Part shown: positions 55,039 through 62,631 of the stretch, one piece after another
Layout: every line of letters starts with the position of its first letter
Numbering within the stretch: the first letter of the stretch is position 1
DNA from: Streptomyces sp. NBC_01451
GTDB taxonomy: Bacteria > Actinomycetota > Actinomycetes > Streptomycetales > Streptomycetaceae
Direction: 5' to 3'
Length of the DNA: 64,000 nucleotides
NCBI RefSeq assembly: GCF_036227485.1
Contig: NZ_CP109479.1
Coordinates: 8,494,001-8,558,000 of the forward strand
The notes under the pieces: generated by a model
The model's input: only the letters and a program-made list of their open reading frames with translations
Told to the model about the DNA's origin: nothing
The model's database searches: none
Position numbers and translations under genes: made by a program

Positions 55039-55989
55039 TCAGCGCCCACGTGCGTTCAGTGAGGCCAAATAGGCGTTGTACGCCTCGAGTTCCTTGTCGC
55101 CGTCGCGGTCGGCGGCCCGGTCCTGACGCTTGGCCTGCCGCTGCTCGGAGCTGTACCACTGGAACAGCAGCGCCAGCAGCACCAGTACGGTCGGGATCTC
55201 GCTGAACGCCCAGGCGATCCCGCCGGCCGCGTTCTGGTCGGACAGCGCGTCGATGCCGAGCGAGGCGGGCGGGTTCCGGTAGGCCTCGACCATCGGCTCC
55301 GACGCCATCATCAGCGCGATGCCGAAGAACGCGTGGAACGGCATGCCCGCGAACAGCTCCAGCATCCGCATCAGATAGCCGGGCCGGTTCGGGCCGGGGT
55401 CGACGCCCATGATCGGCCAGAAGAAGATCAGTCCGACGGCGAGAAAGTGACACATCATCGTGATGTGCCCGGCCTTCGAACTCATCAGGAAGTCGAAGAG
55501 CGGCGTGAAGTACAGGACGTACAGGCTGGCGATGAACAGCGGAATGGTGAACGCCGCGTGCGTGACGATCCGCATGTACCGGCTGTGCAGCAACGCCAGC
55601 AGCAGCTCACGCGGCCCCTTCCGCCCCCGGCCGGCGACCGGCAGTGCCCGGAGCGCGAGCGTGATCGGCGCGCCGAGCAGGATCAGAATCGGCGAGACCA
55701 TGCTGATCACCATGTGCTGCACCATGTGCACGCTGAACATGACCATGCCGTAGTCGTTGAGCCGGGTGCACATGACGAGCATGACGGTCAGCACACCGAG
55801 CACGAACGAAACGGTCCGCCCGACGGACCACTCGTCCCCACGCCGGGTCAGCCGCACGACCCCCCACGCGTACAGACCGAGGCCGACAAGACAGGCGACC
55901 AGAAAGAACGGGTCGGCGGACCACCCGAGCCCCCGCCCCAGGGTGAAGGGTGGAAGATCCATGGTCGTACCGTGCCCGTTGTGCTCCAT
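55039..55989 (-). CDS. CtaG-like cytochrome c oxidase assembly protein
   Basis: A 316-aa membrane protein with about seven helices of the caa3_CtaG family, involved in copper delivery to cytochrome oxidase. His/Met-rich segments stand out: SVHMVQHMVISMVSPI, HITMMCHFLAVG and GMPFHAFFGIALMMASEPM, plausible copper sites. A His-containing leader (MEHNGHGTTM) starts at ATG 55989; the Met ten residues in is a weaker start option. No oxidase gene is in the window. Confidence 0.88.
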   Translation of the reverse strand: MEHNGHGTTMDLPPFTLGRGLGWSADPFFLVACLVGLGLYAWGVVRLTRRGDEWSVGRTVSFVLGVLTVMLVMCTRLNDYGMVMFSVHMVQHMVISMVSPILILLGAPITLALRALPVAGRGRKGPRELLLALLHSRYMRIVTHAAFTIPLFIASLYVLYFTPLFDFLMSSKAGHITMMCHFLAVGLIFFWPIMGVDPGPNRPGYLMRMLELFAGMPFHAFFGIALMMASEPMVEAYRNPPASLGIDALSDQNAAGGIAWAFSEIPTVLVLLALLFQWYSSEQRQAKRQDRAADRDGDKELEAYNAYLASLNARGR

Positions 55990-56048
55990 CCCCCCAGAGT
56001 AGAACCGCCCCCGGTAACGACTTGGACCGGGGGCGGGGGAGGGCCTTC

Positions 56049-56081
56049 AGGGGCGCGGGGAACTGCGCGATCAGCCACAGC
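56049..56081. repeat. Interspersed repeat, inverted copy 3
   Basis: Reads aggggcgcggggaactgcgcg then atcagccacagc, the inverse of the copies at 19243 and 53490. It lies 32 bases beyond the pfkA stop and might be a terminator for it. A short related core (aggggcgcgggg) also follows the def gene at 60051. Confidence 0.6.
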
Positions 56082-56112
56082 GGACCCGCACCCGACGAAC
56101 AACGGTCAACGA

Positions 56113-57138
56113 CTAAAGCACGCACTCGGCCTCTGCGTACCGGGCGTCAGGAACCGTCTTCAGCGTCTCCACGGCCTCGGCCAACGAAACCATCACGATG
56201 TCCGTCCCCCGCAGCGCGGTCATCCGCCCGAACTCCCCCCGGTGCACAGCCTCCACCGCGTGCCACCCGAATCGCGTGGCCAGCACCCGGTCGTAGGCCG
56301 TGGGCGTCCCGCCCCGCTGCACATGCCCCAGAATGACCGGACGGGCCTCCTTCCCGAGCCGCTCCTCCAGTTCGAGGGAGAGCTGCCGGGCGATCCCGGC
56401 GAAGCGCTCATGGCCGTACACGTCCTTGCCGCCCTCGTCGAACTCCATCGAGCCCGCGCGCGGCTTCGCGCCCTCCGCGGCGACGACGATCGCGAACCGC
56501 TTGCCCGCCTCGAAGCGCGCGCCGACGCGTGCGGCCAACTCCGCGATGTCGAAAGGGCGTTCAGGTACGACGATGGCGTGGGCGCCCGCGGCCATGCCCG
56601 AGTGCAGGGCGATCCAGCCGGTGTGGCGGCCCATGACCTCGACGATCAGGACGCGCTGGTGGGACTCGGCGGTGGTCTTCAGCCGGTCCAGGGCCTCCGT
56701 GGCGACCCCGACGGCCGTGTCGAAGCCGAAGGTGACGTCCGTGACCGCGATGTCGTTGTCGATGGTCTTCGGTACGCCGACTATCGGCAGGCCGTTGTCG
56801 GACAGCAGCCGGGCCGCCTTGAGCGTGCCCTCGCCGCCGATCGGGATGATCGCGTCGAGCCCCAGCTCGGCGACATGGCCCTTGGCCCGCTCCACGCCGT
56901 CCCGCAGATGCTCGGGACGGACCCGCGAGGAGCCGAGGATGGTGCCGCCGCGAGCGAGGATGCCGCTCACCGCGTCGAGGTCGAGCTTGAGGTAGTCGCA
57001 CTCCAGGAGGCCCTTCCAGCCGTCCCGGAAGCCGATGACCTCGTCACCGTGGTCCACGACGGCGCGGTGCACGACGGACCGGATGACGGCGTTCAGGCCG
57101 GGGCAGTCGCCGCCGGACGTCAGGACACCAATGCGCAT
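56113..57138 (-). CDS. pfkA: ATP-dependent 6-phosphofructokinase (group III)
   Basis: A 341-aa phosphofructokinase. GGDCPGLNAVIR (9-20), Gly104 in GGEGT, Lys124 in PKTIDND with catalytic Asp127, and GRHTGW. Gly104 points to ATP rather than PPi as donor, while Lys124 is typical of the group III/long-type family. ATG 57138 agrees with the family start MRIGVLTSGGD; GGAGAAGG lies upstream. S. coelicolor has three pfkA paralogues, so this need not be the main glycolytic one. Confidence 0.93.
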   Translation of the reverse strand: MRIGVLTSGGDCPGLNAVIRSVVHRAVVDHGDEVIGFRDGWKGLLECDYLKLDLDAVSGILARGGTILGSSRVRPEHLRDGVERAKGHVAELGLDAIIPIGGEGTLKAARLLSDNGLPIVGVPKTIDNDIAVTDVTFGFDTAVGVATEALDRLKTTAESHQRVLIVEVMGRHTGWIALHSGMAAGAHAIVVPERPFDIAELAARVGARFEAGKRFAIVVAAEGAKPRAGSMEFDEGGKDVYGHERFAGIARQLSLELEERLGKEARPVILGHVQRGGTPTAYDRVLATRFGWHAVEAVHRGEFGRMTALRGTDIVMVSLAEAVETLKTVPDARYAEAECVL

Positions 57139-57350
57139 CGCCCGAAAACCTTCTCCACGTGGGCCGGGACCGGACCACGCTGTCCGGCTCGATCCCCGCC
57201 ACCATACCGGCGGCGGGGACCAGGGCCGTAGCACCCGTCCGCGTGCTGGACACCCGCGCTCACCTGTGCGGATGCCCCGTCAGACGGGCCGGTGGCGCCG
57301 ACGCGTACAGCGGGTGTACAGGTCGGGGCGGAAGCGGGGGAGCACGCAGG

Positions 57351-58082
57351 TCAGGCGGGCTGCTGCTGCGCCGCCGTGATCCGCTCGTTGCGCAGCGCCT
57401 CGTACCAGCGGTCGTCGGTCGGCGGCAGCGCGTTGACGTCGAGGGCCAGCTTCAGCAGCAGGTCCGCGATCAGCGGGTTGCGGGCGAGCACGGGGCCGTG
57501 CATGTACGTACCGAAGACCGTGTCGTTGTACGCGCCCTCCGTGCCGTCCCCCGTGCCGTTGCCCTTGCCGAGCCGCACCTTCGCGAACGGGCGGGCGGTG
57601 GGGCCGAGGTGGGTGACCCCCTGGTGGTTCTCGAAGCCGGTCAGCGGGGGCAGACCCAGGCGCGCGTCGATGTCCCCGAGTACGTCGCCCACGCACCGCT
57701 CGCCCTCGCCGCGCACCGAGACCACGTCGAGGAGCCCGAGGCCGGGTTCGCGCTGGCCGAGGTCGTTGATGAACTCGTGGCCCAGGATCTGGTAGCCGGC
57801 GCACACGGAGAACACGATCGCGCCGTTGCCGACGGCCCGGTGCAGTCCGCCGTCGCGGCGCAAACGTTCCGCCGCGAGCCGCTGCGGCCGGTCCTCGCCG
57901 CCGCCGATCAGATAGATGTCGCCGGAGGTGGGGATCGGCTGGTCGCTGCGCACGTCGAGCCGGGCCACGTCGAGGCCGCGCTGCCGGGCCCGGCGTTCCA
58001 CGACGAGCGCGTTGCCCTGGTCGCCGTACGTGCTGAGCAGGTCCGGGTAGATCCACACCAGACGCAGCTGGTTGTCGCTCAT
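57351..58082 (-). CDS. gatD: Lipid II isoglutaminyl synthase, glutaminase subunit GatD
   Basis: A 243-aa class I (CobQ/CobB-type) glutamine amidotransferase. The nucleophile Cys94 is in VFSVCAGYQILG and the His in GTYMHGPV. It releases ammonia for MurT, which amidates the D-Glu of the peptidoglycan stem peptide. The gene begins 37 bases after murT. ATG 58082 has GAGGAC upstream. Confidence 0.92.
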   Translation of the reverse strand: MSDNQLRLVWIYPDLLSTYGDQGNALVVERRARQRGLDVARLDVRSDQPIPTSGDIYLIGGGEDRPQRLAAERLRRDGGLHRAVGNGAIVFSVCAGYQILGHEFINDLGQREPGLGLLDVVSVRGEGERCVGDVLGDIDARLGLPPLTGFENHQGVTHLGPTARPFAKVRLGKGNGTGDGTEGAYNDTVFGTYMHGPVLARNPLIADLLLKLALDVNALPPTDDRWYEALRNERITAAQQQPA

Positions 58083-58119
58083 GAAGTGATCGTCCTCAGT
58101 GGTCGGTTGGCGGCAGTGG

Positions 58120-59358
58120 TCAGTTGCCGACGCGGCGGCGCAGATCCTGGAAGGCGGTGTAGTTCGCGATGACCTCGATCCGGCCGGGCGGCGCCATCTG
58201 CACGGCCTGGTCGGCGTTCTCGCAGACCTGGAAGTGCTGGTTGGCCACCTCCAGGCGCACCGCGAGGTCGAGCTTGCGGTCACCGATGACGAAGATCGGG
58301 TGCCCGGTGAGCTGCGTGTAGTCGACGTCCCACAGCCACGAGGTGTCGGTGCCGTCGGCACCCCGCGCGTTCACCGAGAGGATGACCGGGGTCGGCGGCG
58401 GGTCGATCAGCGAGAACGTCTCCAGCCAGCCTGCCGGGTTCTTGGCGAGCAGCAGCCGCAGATCGCGCTGCATGAACTGCACGACGTCGTACCGTCCGGC
58501 CACCGCCTGCACCTGGTACATGCGCTCCAGGCCGACCTGCGGCGGTACGCCGAACACGGCGGCGACCGCGGCGGACGCGGCGGCGTTGGACTTGTTGGCG
58601 CGCCCCGGCAGCTGGAGGTGGATCGGCCAGGCCGACCCGTGCGGGTCGAGCACGTGGTCGCCGGACAGCGCCCAACTCGGCGTCGGGCGGCGGAAACCGC
58701 ACTGACCGCAGAACCAGTCGTCGCCGGGGCGCTGCATCACGCCACCGCAGGACGGGCAGGACCAGGCGTCGTCCTTCCACATCTGCCCGGCGGCGACCCA
58801 GATCACGTTGGGCGAGGAGGAGGCGGCCCACACGATCAGCGGGTCGTCGGCGTTGGCGACGACCACGGCCTTCGAACCGGCGAGCCCCTCACGCCAGTTC
58901 TCCGCGAGCATGCGGGTCTCGGCGGCGCGGTCGAGCTGGTCGCGGGAGAGGTTGAGGAGTGCGATGCACTTGGGGTCCGTGTCGCGGGCGACGCCGGCGA
59001 GGTACTTCTCGTCGACCTCGATGACCCCGAACTTGGCGTCCGAGCCGCCCGCCAGCGCCGAGGTGATGCCGGCGGGCATGTTGGCGCCGAGCGCGTTCGA
59101 CACGACCGGCCCGGCGGCACGCAGGGCCTCCGCGATGAGCCGCGTGGTCGTGGTCTTGCCGTTGGTGGCCGACACCAGGATGACGTCCAGGTGCTGGGCG
59201 AGCCGGGCGAGGAGGTCTGGGTCGAGTTTGAGGGCTACCTTGCCGCCGATCACCGATCCGCTGCCGCGCCCTGCCGCACGCGATGCCGCCGCCACGGCCT
59301 TGCCGGCCGTCACGGCCAGCTTGGCCCGCGGAGTGAGCGGGTCCGAGTTGCCTGCCAT
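58120..59358 (-). CDS. murT: Lipid II isoglutaminyl synthase, ligase subunit MurT
   Basis: A 412-aa Mur-ligase-like ATPase. P-loop SATNGKTTTTRL (about 63-74), central Mur segments (IALLNLSRDQLDR, VANADDPL), a four-Cys zinc ribbon CPSCGG-N13-CGQCG (about 206-226) and the C-terminal DUF1727 domain (about 300-412). It transfers GatD ammonia to the alpha-carboxylate of D-Glu of lipid II. ATG 59358, GGAGGATC 13 bases upstream. The frame is complete. Confidence 0.93.
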   Translation of the reverse strand: MAGNSDPLTPRAKLAVTAGKAVAAASRAAGRGSGSVIGGKVALKLDPDLLARLAQHLDVILVSATNGKTTTTRLIAEALRAAGPVVSNALGANMPAGITSALAGGSDAKFGVIEVDEKYLAGVARDTDPKCIALLNLSRDQLDRAAETRMLAENWREGLAGSKAVVVANADDPLIVWAASSSPNVIWVAAGQMWKDDAWSCPSCGGVMQRPGDDWFCGQCGFRRPTPSWALSGDHVLDPHGSAWPIHLQLPGRANKSNAAASAAVAAVFGVPPQVGLERMYQVQAVAGRYDVVQFMQRDLRLLLAKNPAGWLETFSLIDPPPTPVILSVNARGADGTDTSWLWDVDYTQLTGHPIFVIGDRKLDLAVRLEVANQHFQVCENADQAVQMAPPGRIEVIANYTAFQDLRRRVGN

Positions 59359-59505
59359 CAGATCTCGATCCTCCTTGCGTACGCGCCGCGCCTGTGCCTC
59401 CGGCCACGTGGTGTGGACCTCAGCCTATCGAGATCCGTACACCGGATCCGCATCGCGGCACCACCACGGCGCCCGCGCGACATGGGTGACCGTACCCTTG
59501 CGGCC

Positions 59506-60051
59506 ATGCGACCAGGCTCCATCCCGGGCACCCGGGGGCGCGTCCGCCCCCTGACACTGCTCGGAGACCCCGTTCTCCACACCCCCTGCGCGGAAGTGAC
59601 ACACTTCGACGCCGAACTCGCCGGGCTCGTCGAGGACATGTTCGCGACGATGTACGCCGCCCAGGGCGTCGGCCTCGCCGCGAACCAGATCGGCAGGCCC
59701 CTGAGGGTCTTCGTATACGACTGCCCCGACGACGAGGACACCCGCCATGTCGGCCACGTCGTCAACCCCCGCCTGGTGGAGGCGACGGGGCTGGTCCTGC
59801 GGGGTCCGGAGGGCTGCCTGTCCCTCCCGGGCCTGGAAGCGGGCACGGAGCGGTACGACGAGGCGGTGGTCGAGGGCTTCACGGTGGCAGGGGAGCCGGT
59901 GCGGATCGAGGGCACGGGCTTCTTCGCCCGCTGCCTCCAGCACGAGTGCGACCACTTGGAGGGCCGAACGTACGCGGACCGCTTGACGGGCCGGCGCCAC
60001 AAGAAACTCATGCGCCAGGCAACCCGAGCTTCTTGGCACCGGGGACTCTGA
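59506..60051 (+). CDS. def: Peptide deformylase
   Basis: A 181-aa metallohydrolase that removes the formyl group from new proteins. All three motifs are intact: GVGLAANQIG (motif I), EGCLSLPG (motif II, metal Cys) and HECDHLEG (motif III, His-Glu-His). ATG 59506 is eight bases after a TACCCT box with no ribosome site, so a leaderless transcript is likely; an in-frame ATG at 59482 would include that box. It is divergent from murT. Confidence 0.94.
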   Translation: MRPGSIPGTRGRVRPLTLLGDPVLHTPCAEVTHFDAELAGLVEDMFATMYAAQGVGLAANQIGRPLRVFVYDCPDDEDTRHVGHVVNPRLVEATGLVLRGPEGCLSLPGLEAGTERYDEAVVEGFTVAGEPVRIEGTGFFARCLQHECDHLEGRTYADRLTGRRHKKLMRQATRASWHRGL

Positions 60052-60132
60052 GGGGCGCGGGGCTGTGACATGGGCGGCTCCGCCGCGTGGGCGCGACAAG
60101 CCCCCACCGGCCCGCGGACGACGAGCAACCCT

Positions 60133-60777
60133 TCAGAACCCCGGACCCCCCACGCGATCGCCGGCGGCAGCGAGCCGCCCCCACAGCAAATCAGCCAGAC
60201 TCCGCACCAACTCGGCCCGAGAGCAGGGCCGTTCACCCAGCCACCAGTCCCCGGCCGCATGCATCATCCCGACGATGCCGTGCCCCCACACCCGGGCCAG
60301 CTGCTGACTGCCGGGGCCAAGGTCCAGCCGGTCCTCGATCACCTGGGCCAACTCCTCGCCCATCAGCCGCAGCAGGGGCAGCGAGTGCTTCCTCACATCG
60401 AACCCGGGGTCGCCGGGTGACACGCCGTCCCCGGGGTGCATCAGGAACCGGTACACCTGGGGCCGCGCCTCGATCGCCGCGAGGTAGGCGTCCAGCGTGG
60501 CCTCCACCCGCTCCCGCCGTTCCGCCGGAGCGTCCAGCGCGGCCCGCAGCGAGTTGAGCAGCGCATCGGTGTGCCGCTTGGCCAGAGCGGCGTAGAGTCC
60601 GCCCTTGTCGCCGAAGTGCCGGTACAGGATCGGTTTGGTGATGCCCGCCTCGGCGGCGATGGCGTTCATCGAGGCGCCGGGACCGTCGCGCAGCACCACC
60701 CGGTCCGCGGCCTCCAGCAGCTCGCGCCGGCGGCGGTCGGCGGACCGCTGCTGATCGGTCTGCTGCGTGGTGTCCAT
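60133..60777 (-). CDS. TetR-family repressor of the acyl-CoA dehydrogenase gene
   Basis: A 214-aa TetR protein. HTH (about 14-62): RRRRELLEAADRVVLRDGPGASMNAIAAEAGITKPILYRHFGDKGGLYAAL. The C-terminal half looks like those of fatty-acid-metabolism repressors. ATG 60777 follows GGGGAGAA. The divergent acyl-CoA dehydrogenase with a perfect palindrome between makes it a probable acyl-CoA-sensing repressor. Confidence 0.9.
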   Translation of the reverse strand: MDTTQQTDQQRSADRRRRELLEAADRVVLRDGPGASMNAIAAEAGITKPILYRHFGDKGGLYAALAKRHTDALLNSLRAALDAPAERRERVEATLDAYLAAIEARPQVYRFLMHPGDGVSPGDPGFDVRKHSLPLLRLMGEELAQVIEDRLDLGPGSQQLARVWGHGIVGMMHAAGDWWLGERPCSRAELVRSLADLLWGRLAAAGDRVGGPGF

Positions 60778-60907
60778 GGTTTCTCCCCACCCGTGCTGAT
60801 TTCGGTGACGCTTGCGCAAACTAGCACTGATCGGTCCATGCCCATCGAACGGGTTGCCGACCGGGGTCCGGGAGTTGACTTTTCCTACCGGCGGGTAACA
60901 GACTCCA

Positions 60908-60922
60908 GTTACCTTAGGTAAC
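60908..60922. promoter_or_regulatory. Perfect 15-bp palindromic operator
   Basis: GTTACCT-t-AGGTAAC, perfect seven-base arms, 26 bases before the acyl-CoA dehydrogenase start and 131 before the TetR start. The size and position match a TetR-family operator overlapping the acd promoter. Confidence 0.8.
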
Positions 60923-60947
60923 ATGCTAGTGCAGCGATGGAGGGGTC

Positions 60948-62174
60948 ATGGCCGAATTCACCATGGAGCTCAATGACGAACAGAAAGAGGTCCGTGACTG
61001 GCTCCACGGGTTCTCCGCCGACGTGATCCGTCCCGCCGCCGCCGAGTGGGACGAGCGCGAGGAGACTCCCTGGCCGGTCATCCAGGAGGCCGCGAAGGTC
61101 GGCATCTACTCCCTGGACTTCTACGCCCAGCAGTACTTCGACCCCACCGGCCTCGGCATCCCGATGGCCATGGAGGAGCTCTTCTGGGGTGACGCGGGCA
61201 TCGCCCTCTCCATCGTCGGCACCGGCCTCGCCGCCGTGGGCGTCCTCGCCAACGGCACCGAGGAGCAGATCGGCACCTGGATCCCCCAGATGTACGGCGA
61301 CGCCAACGATGTCAAGGTCGCCGCCTTCTGCTCCTCCGAGCCCGACGCCGGTTCCGACGTCGCCTCCATGCGCACCCGCGCGGTGTACGACGAGGCCAAG
61401 AACGAGTGGGTCCTCAACGGCACGAAGACCTGGGCGACCAACGGCGGCATCGCCAACGTCCACGTCGTCGTCGCCGTGGTCGACGCCGACCTGGGCTCCA
61501 AGGGCCACGCGTCCTTCATCGTCCCGCCGAACACGCCCGGCCTGTCCCAGGGCCAGAAGTTCAAGAAGCACGGCATCCGGGCCTCGCACACCGCCGAGGT
61601 CGTCCTGGAGAACGTCCGCATCCCCGGCTCCTGCCTCCTCGGCGGCAAGCAGAAGCTCGACGAGCGCCTCGCCCGGGCCCGTGAGCGCGCGAAGTCCGGC
61701 GGCGAGCGGGTGAAGAACGCGGCGATGGCGACCTTCGAGGCGAGCCGCCCCGCGGTGGCCGCGATGGCGGTGGGTACGGCCCGGGCCGCGTACGAGGTCG
61801 CCCTCGACTACGCGAAGACCCGTGAGCAGTTCGGCCGCCCGATCATCGACAACCAGGGCGTCGCCTTCCAGCTCGCCGACATGCGTACGTCCATCGACGC
61901 GGCGCGGCTGCTGACGTGGCGGGCGTCGTGGATGGCGATCAGCGGGAAGCCGTTCACCGCGGCGGAGGGGTCGATGTCGAAGCTGTTCGCCAGCGAGACG
62001 GCGAAGAAGGTCACCGGGCAGGCGATCCAGATACTCGGGGGGAACGGATACACACGGGAGTATCCCGTCGAGCGCATGCACCGGGACGCGGCGATCTACA
62101 CGATCTTCGAGGGCACGAGTGAGATCCAGCGGTTGGTGATCGCGCGGACCTTGTCGGGGATGCCGATTCGGTAG
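60948..62174 (+). CDS. Acyl-CoA dehydrogenase
   Basis: A 408-aa flavoenzyme introducing a double bond into acyl-CoA (FAD, electron transfer flavoprotein acceptor). Signatures [22 protein letters not shown], then [40 protein letters not shown] with the catalytic Glu in EGTSE. GGAGGGG is four bases before ATG 60948. Chain-length preference cannot be read; the TetR neighbour suggests fatty-acid inducible expression. Confidence 0.95.
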   Translation: MAEFTMELNDEQKEVRDWLHGFSADVIRPAAAEWDEREETPWPVIQEAAKVGIYSLDFYAQQYFDPTGLGIPMAMEELFWGDAGIALSIVGTGLAAVGVLANGTEEQIGTWIPQMYGDANDVKVAAFCSSEPDAGSDVASMRTRAVYDEAKNEWVLNGTKTWATNGGIANVHVVVAVVDADLGSKGHASFIVPPNTPGLSQGQKFKKHGIRASHTAEVVLENVRIPGSCLLGGKQKLDERLARARERAKSGGERVKNAAMATFEASRPAVAAMAVGTARAAYEVALDYAKTREQFGRPIIDNQGVAFQLADMRTSIDAARLLTWRASWMAISGKPFTAAEGSMSKLFASETAKKVTGQAIQILGGNGYTREYPVERMHRDAAIYTIFEGTSEIQRLVIARTLSGMPIR

Positions 62175-62215
62175 CGCCGTTGGGGTGCGGTGTTGCTTCG
62201 GGCTGCGGGTGCGTC

Positions 62216-62314
62216 GTGGCTGCGCAGTTCCCCGCGCCTCTGGGTGGGGCAGCTCTTCGACGTTTCGGACGCGGGGCGATTCGCAGGGGCGCGGGGAACT
62301 GCGCGACCAGCCAC
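62216..62314. repeat. Two interspersed repeats in inverted orientation forming a long hairpin
   Basis: Left copy 62216-62241 (gtggctgcgcagttccccgc...) and right copy 62285-62314 are near-complementary, separated by 43 bases. They lie between the convergent acyl-CoA dehydrogenase and small-protein genes. As RNA they form a stem of about 24 pairs, likely a bidirectional terminator; related to copies at 19243, 53490, 56049 and 60051. Confidence 0.75.
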
Positions 62315-62366
62315 AGCTGACCGGTGGACGGAACGAAACCCGCGCCCCCACGGCGCATCCCTCACC

Positions 62367-62606
62367 TCAGCCGGAGGCGCTCCCGCTGCTGTGGGCGATG
62401 CAGGCCACGTCGATCCGGTCGGCCAGTTTGGCCAGTTCGATGGTGAGGGCGGCCACGGTGTCCTCGTCGAGGCCGTCCTGGCCGGCCTCCACCAGATGCA
62501 GCCAGCGGCCCCCGACCGTGCGCAGCAGTTTGCTGACGTCGGAGGCGGCAACCTGCAACGTGCCGCGGTCGTCGACGATCAGAGGCAGAGTCACTTCGCG
62601 GTTCAC
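62367..62606 (-). CDS. Small conserved-looking protein (79 aa)
   Basis: A 79-aa protein (NREVTLPLIVDDRGTLQVAASDVSKLLRTVGGRWLHLVEAGQDGLDEDTVAALTIELAKLADRIDVACI). It appears globular with a beta-alpha core; no family assigned. GTG 62606 follows a TACGAT box at nine bases, without ribosome site, so it looks leaderless. Unknown function; it converges with the acd gene. Confidence 0.65.
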   Translation of the reverse strand: MNREVTLPLIVDDRGTLQVAASDVSKLLRTVGGRWLHLVEAGQDGLDEDTVAALTIELAKLADRIDVACIAHSSGSASG

Positions 62607-62631
62607 AGGGGGGATCGTAGCCGCGGAACGC

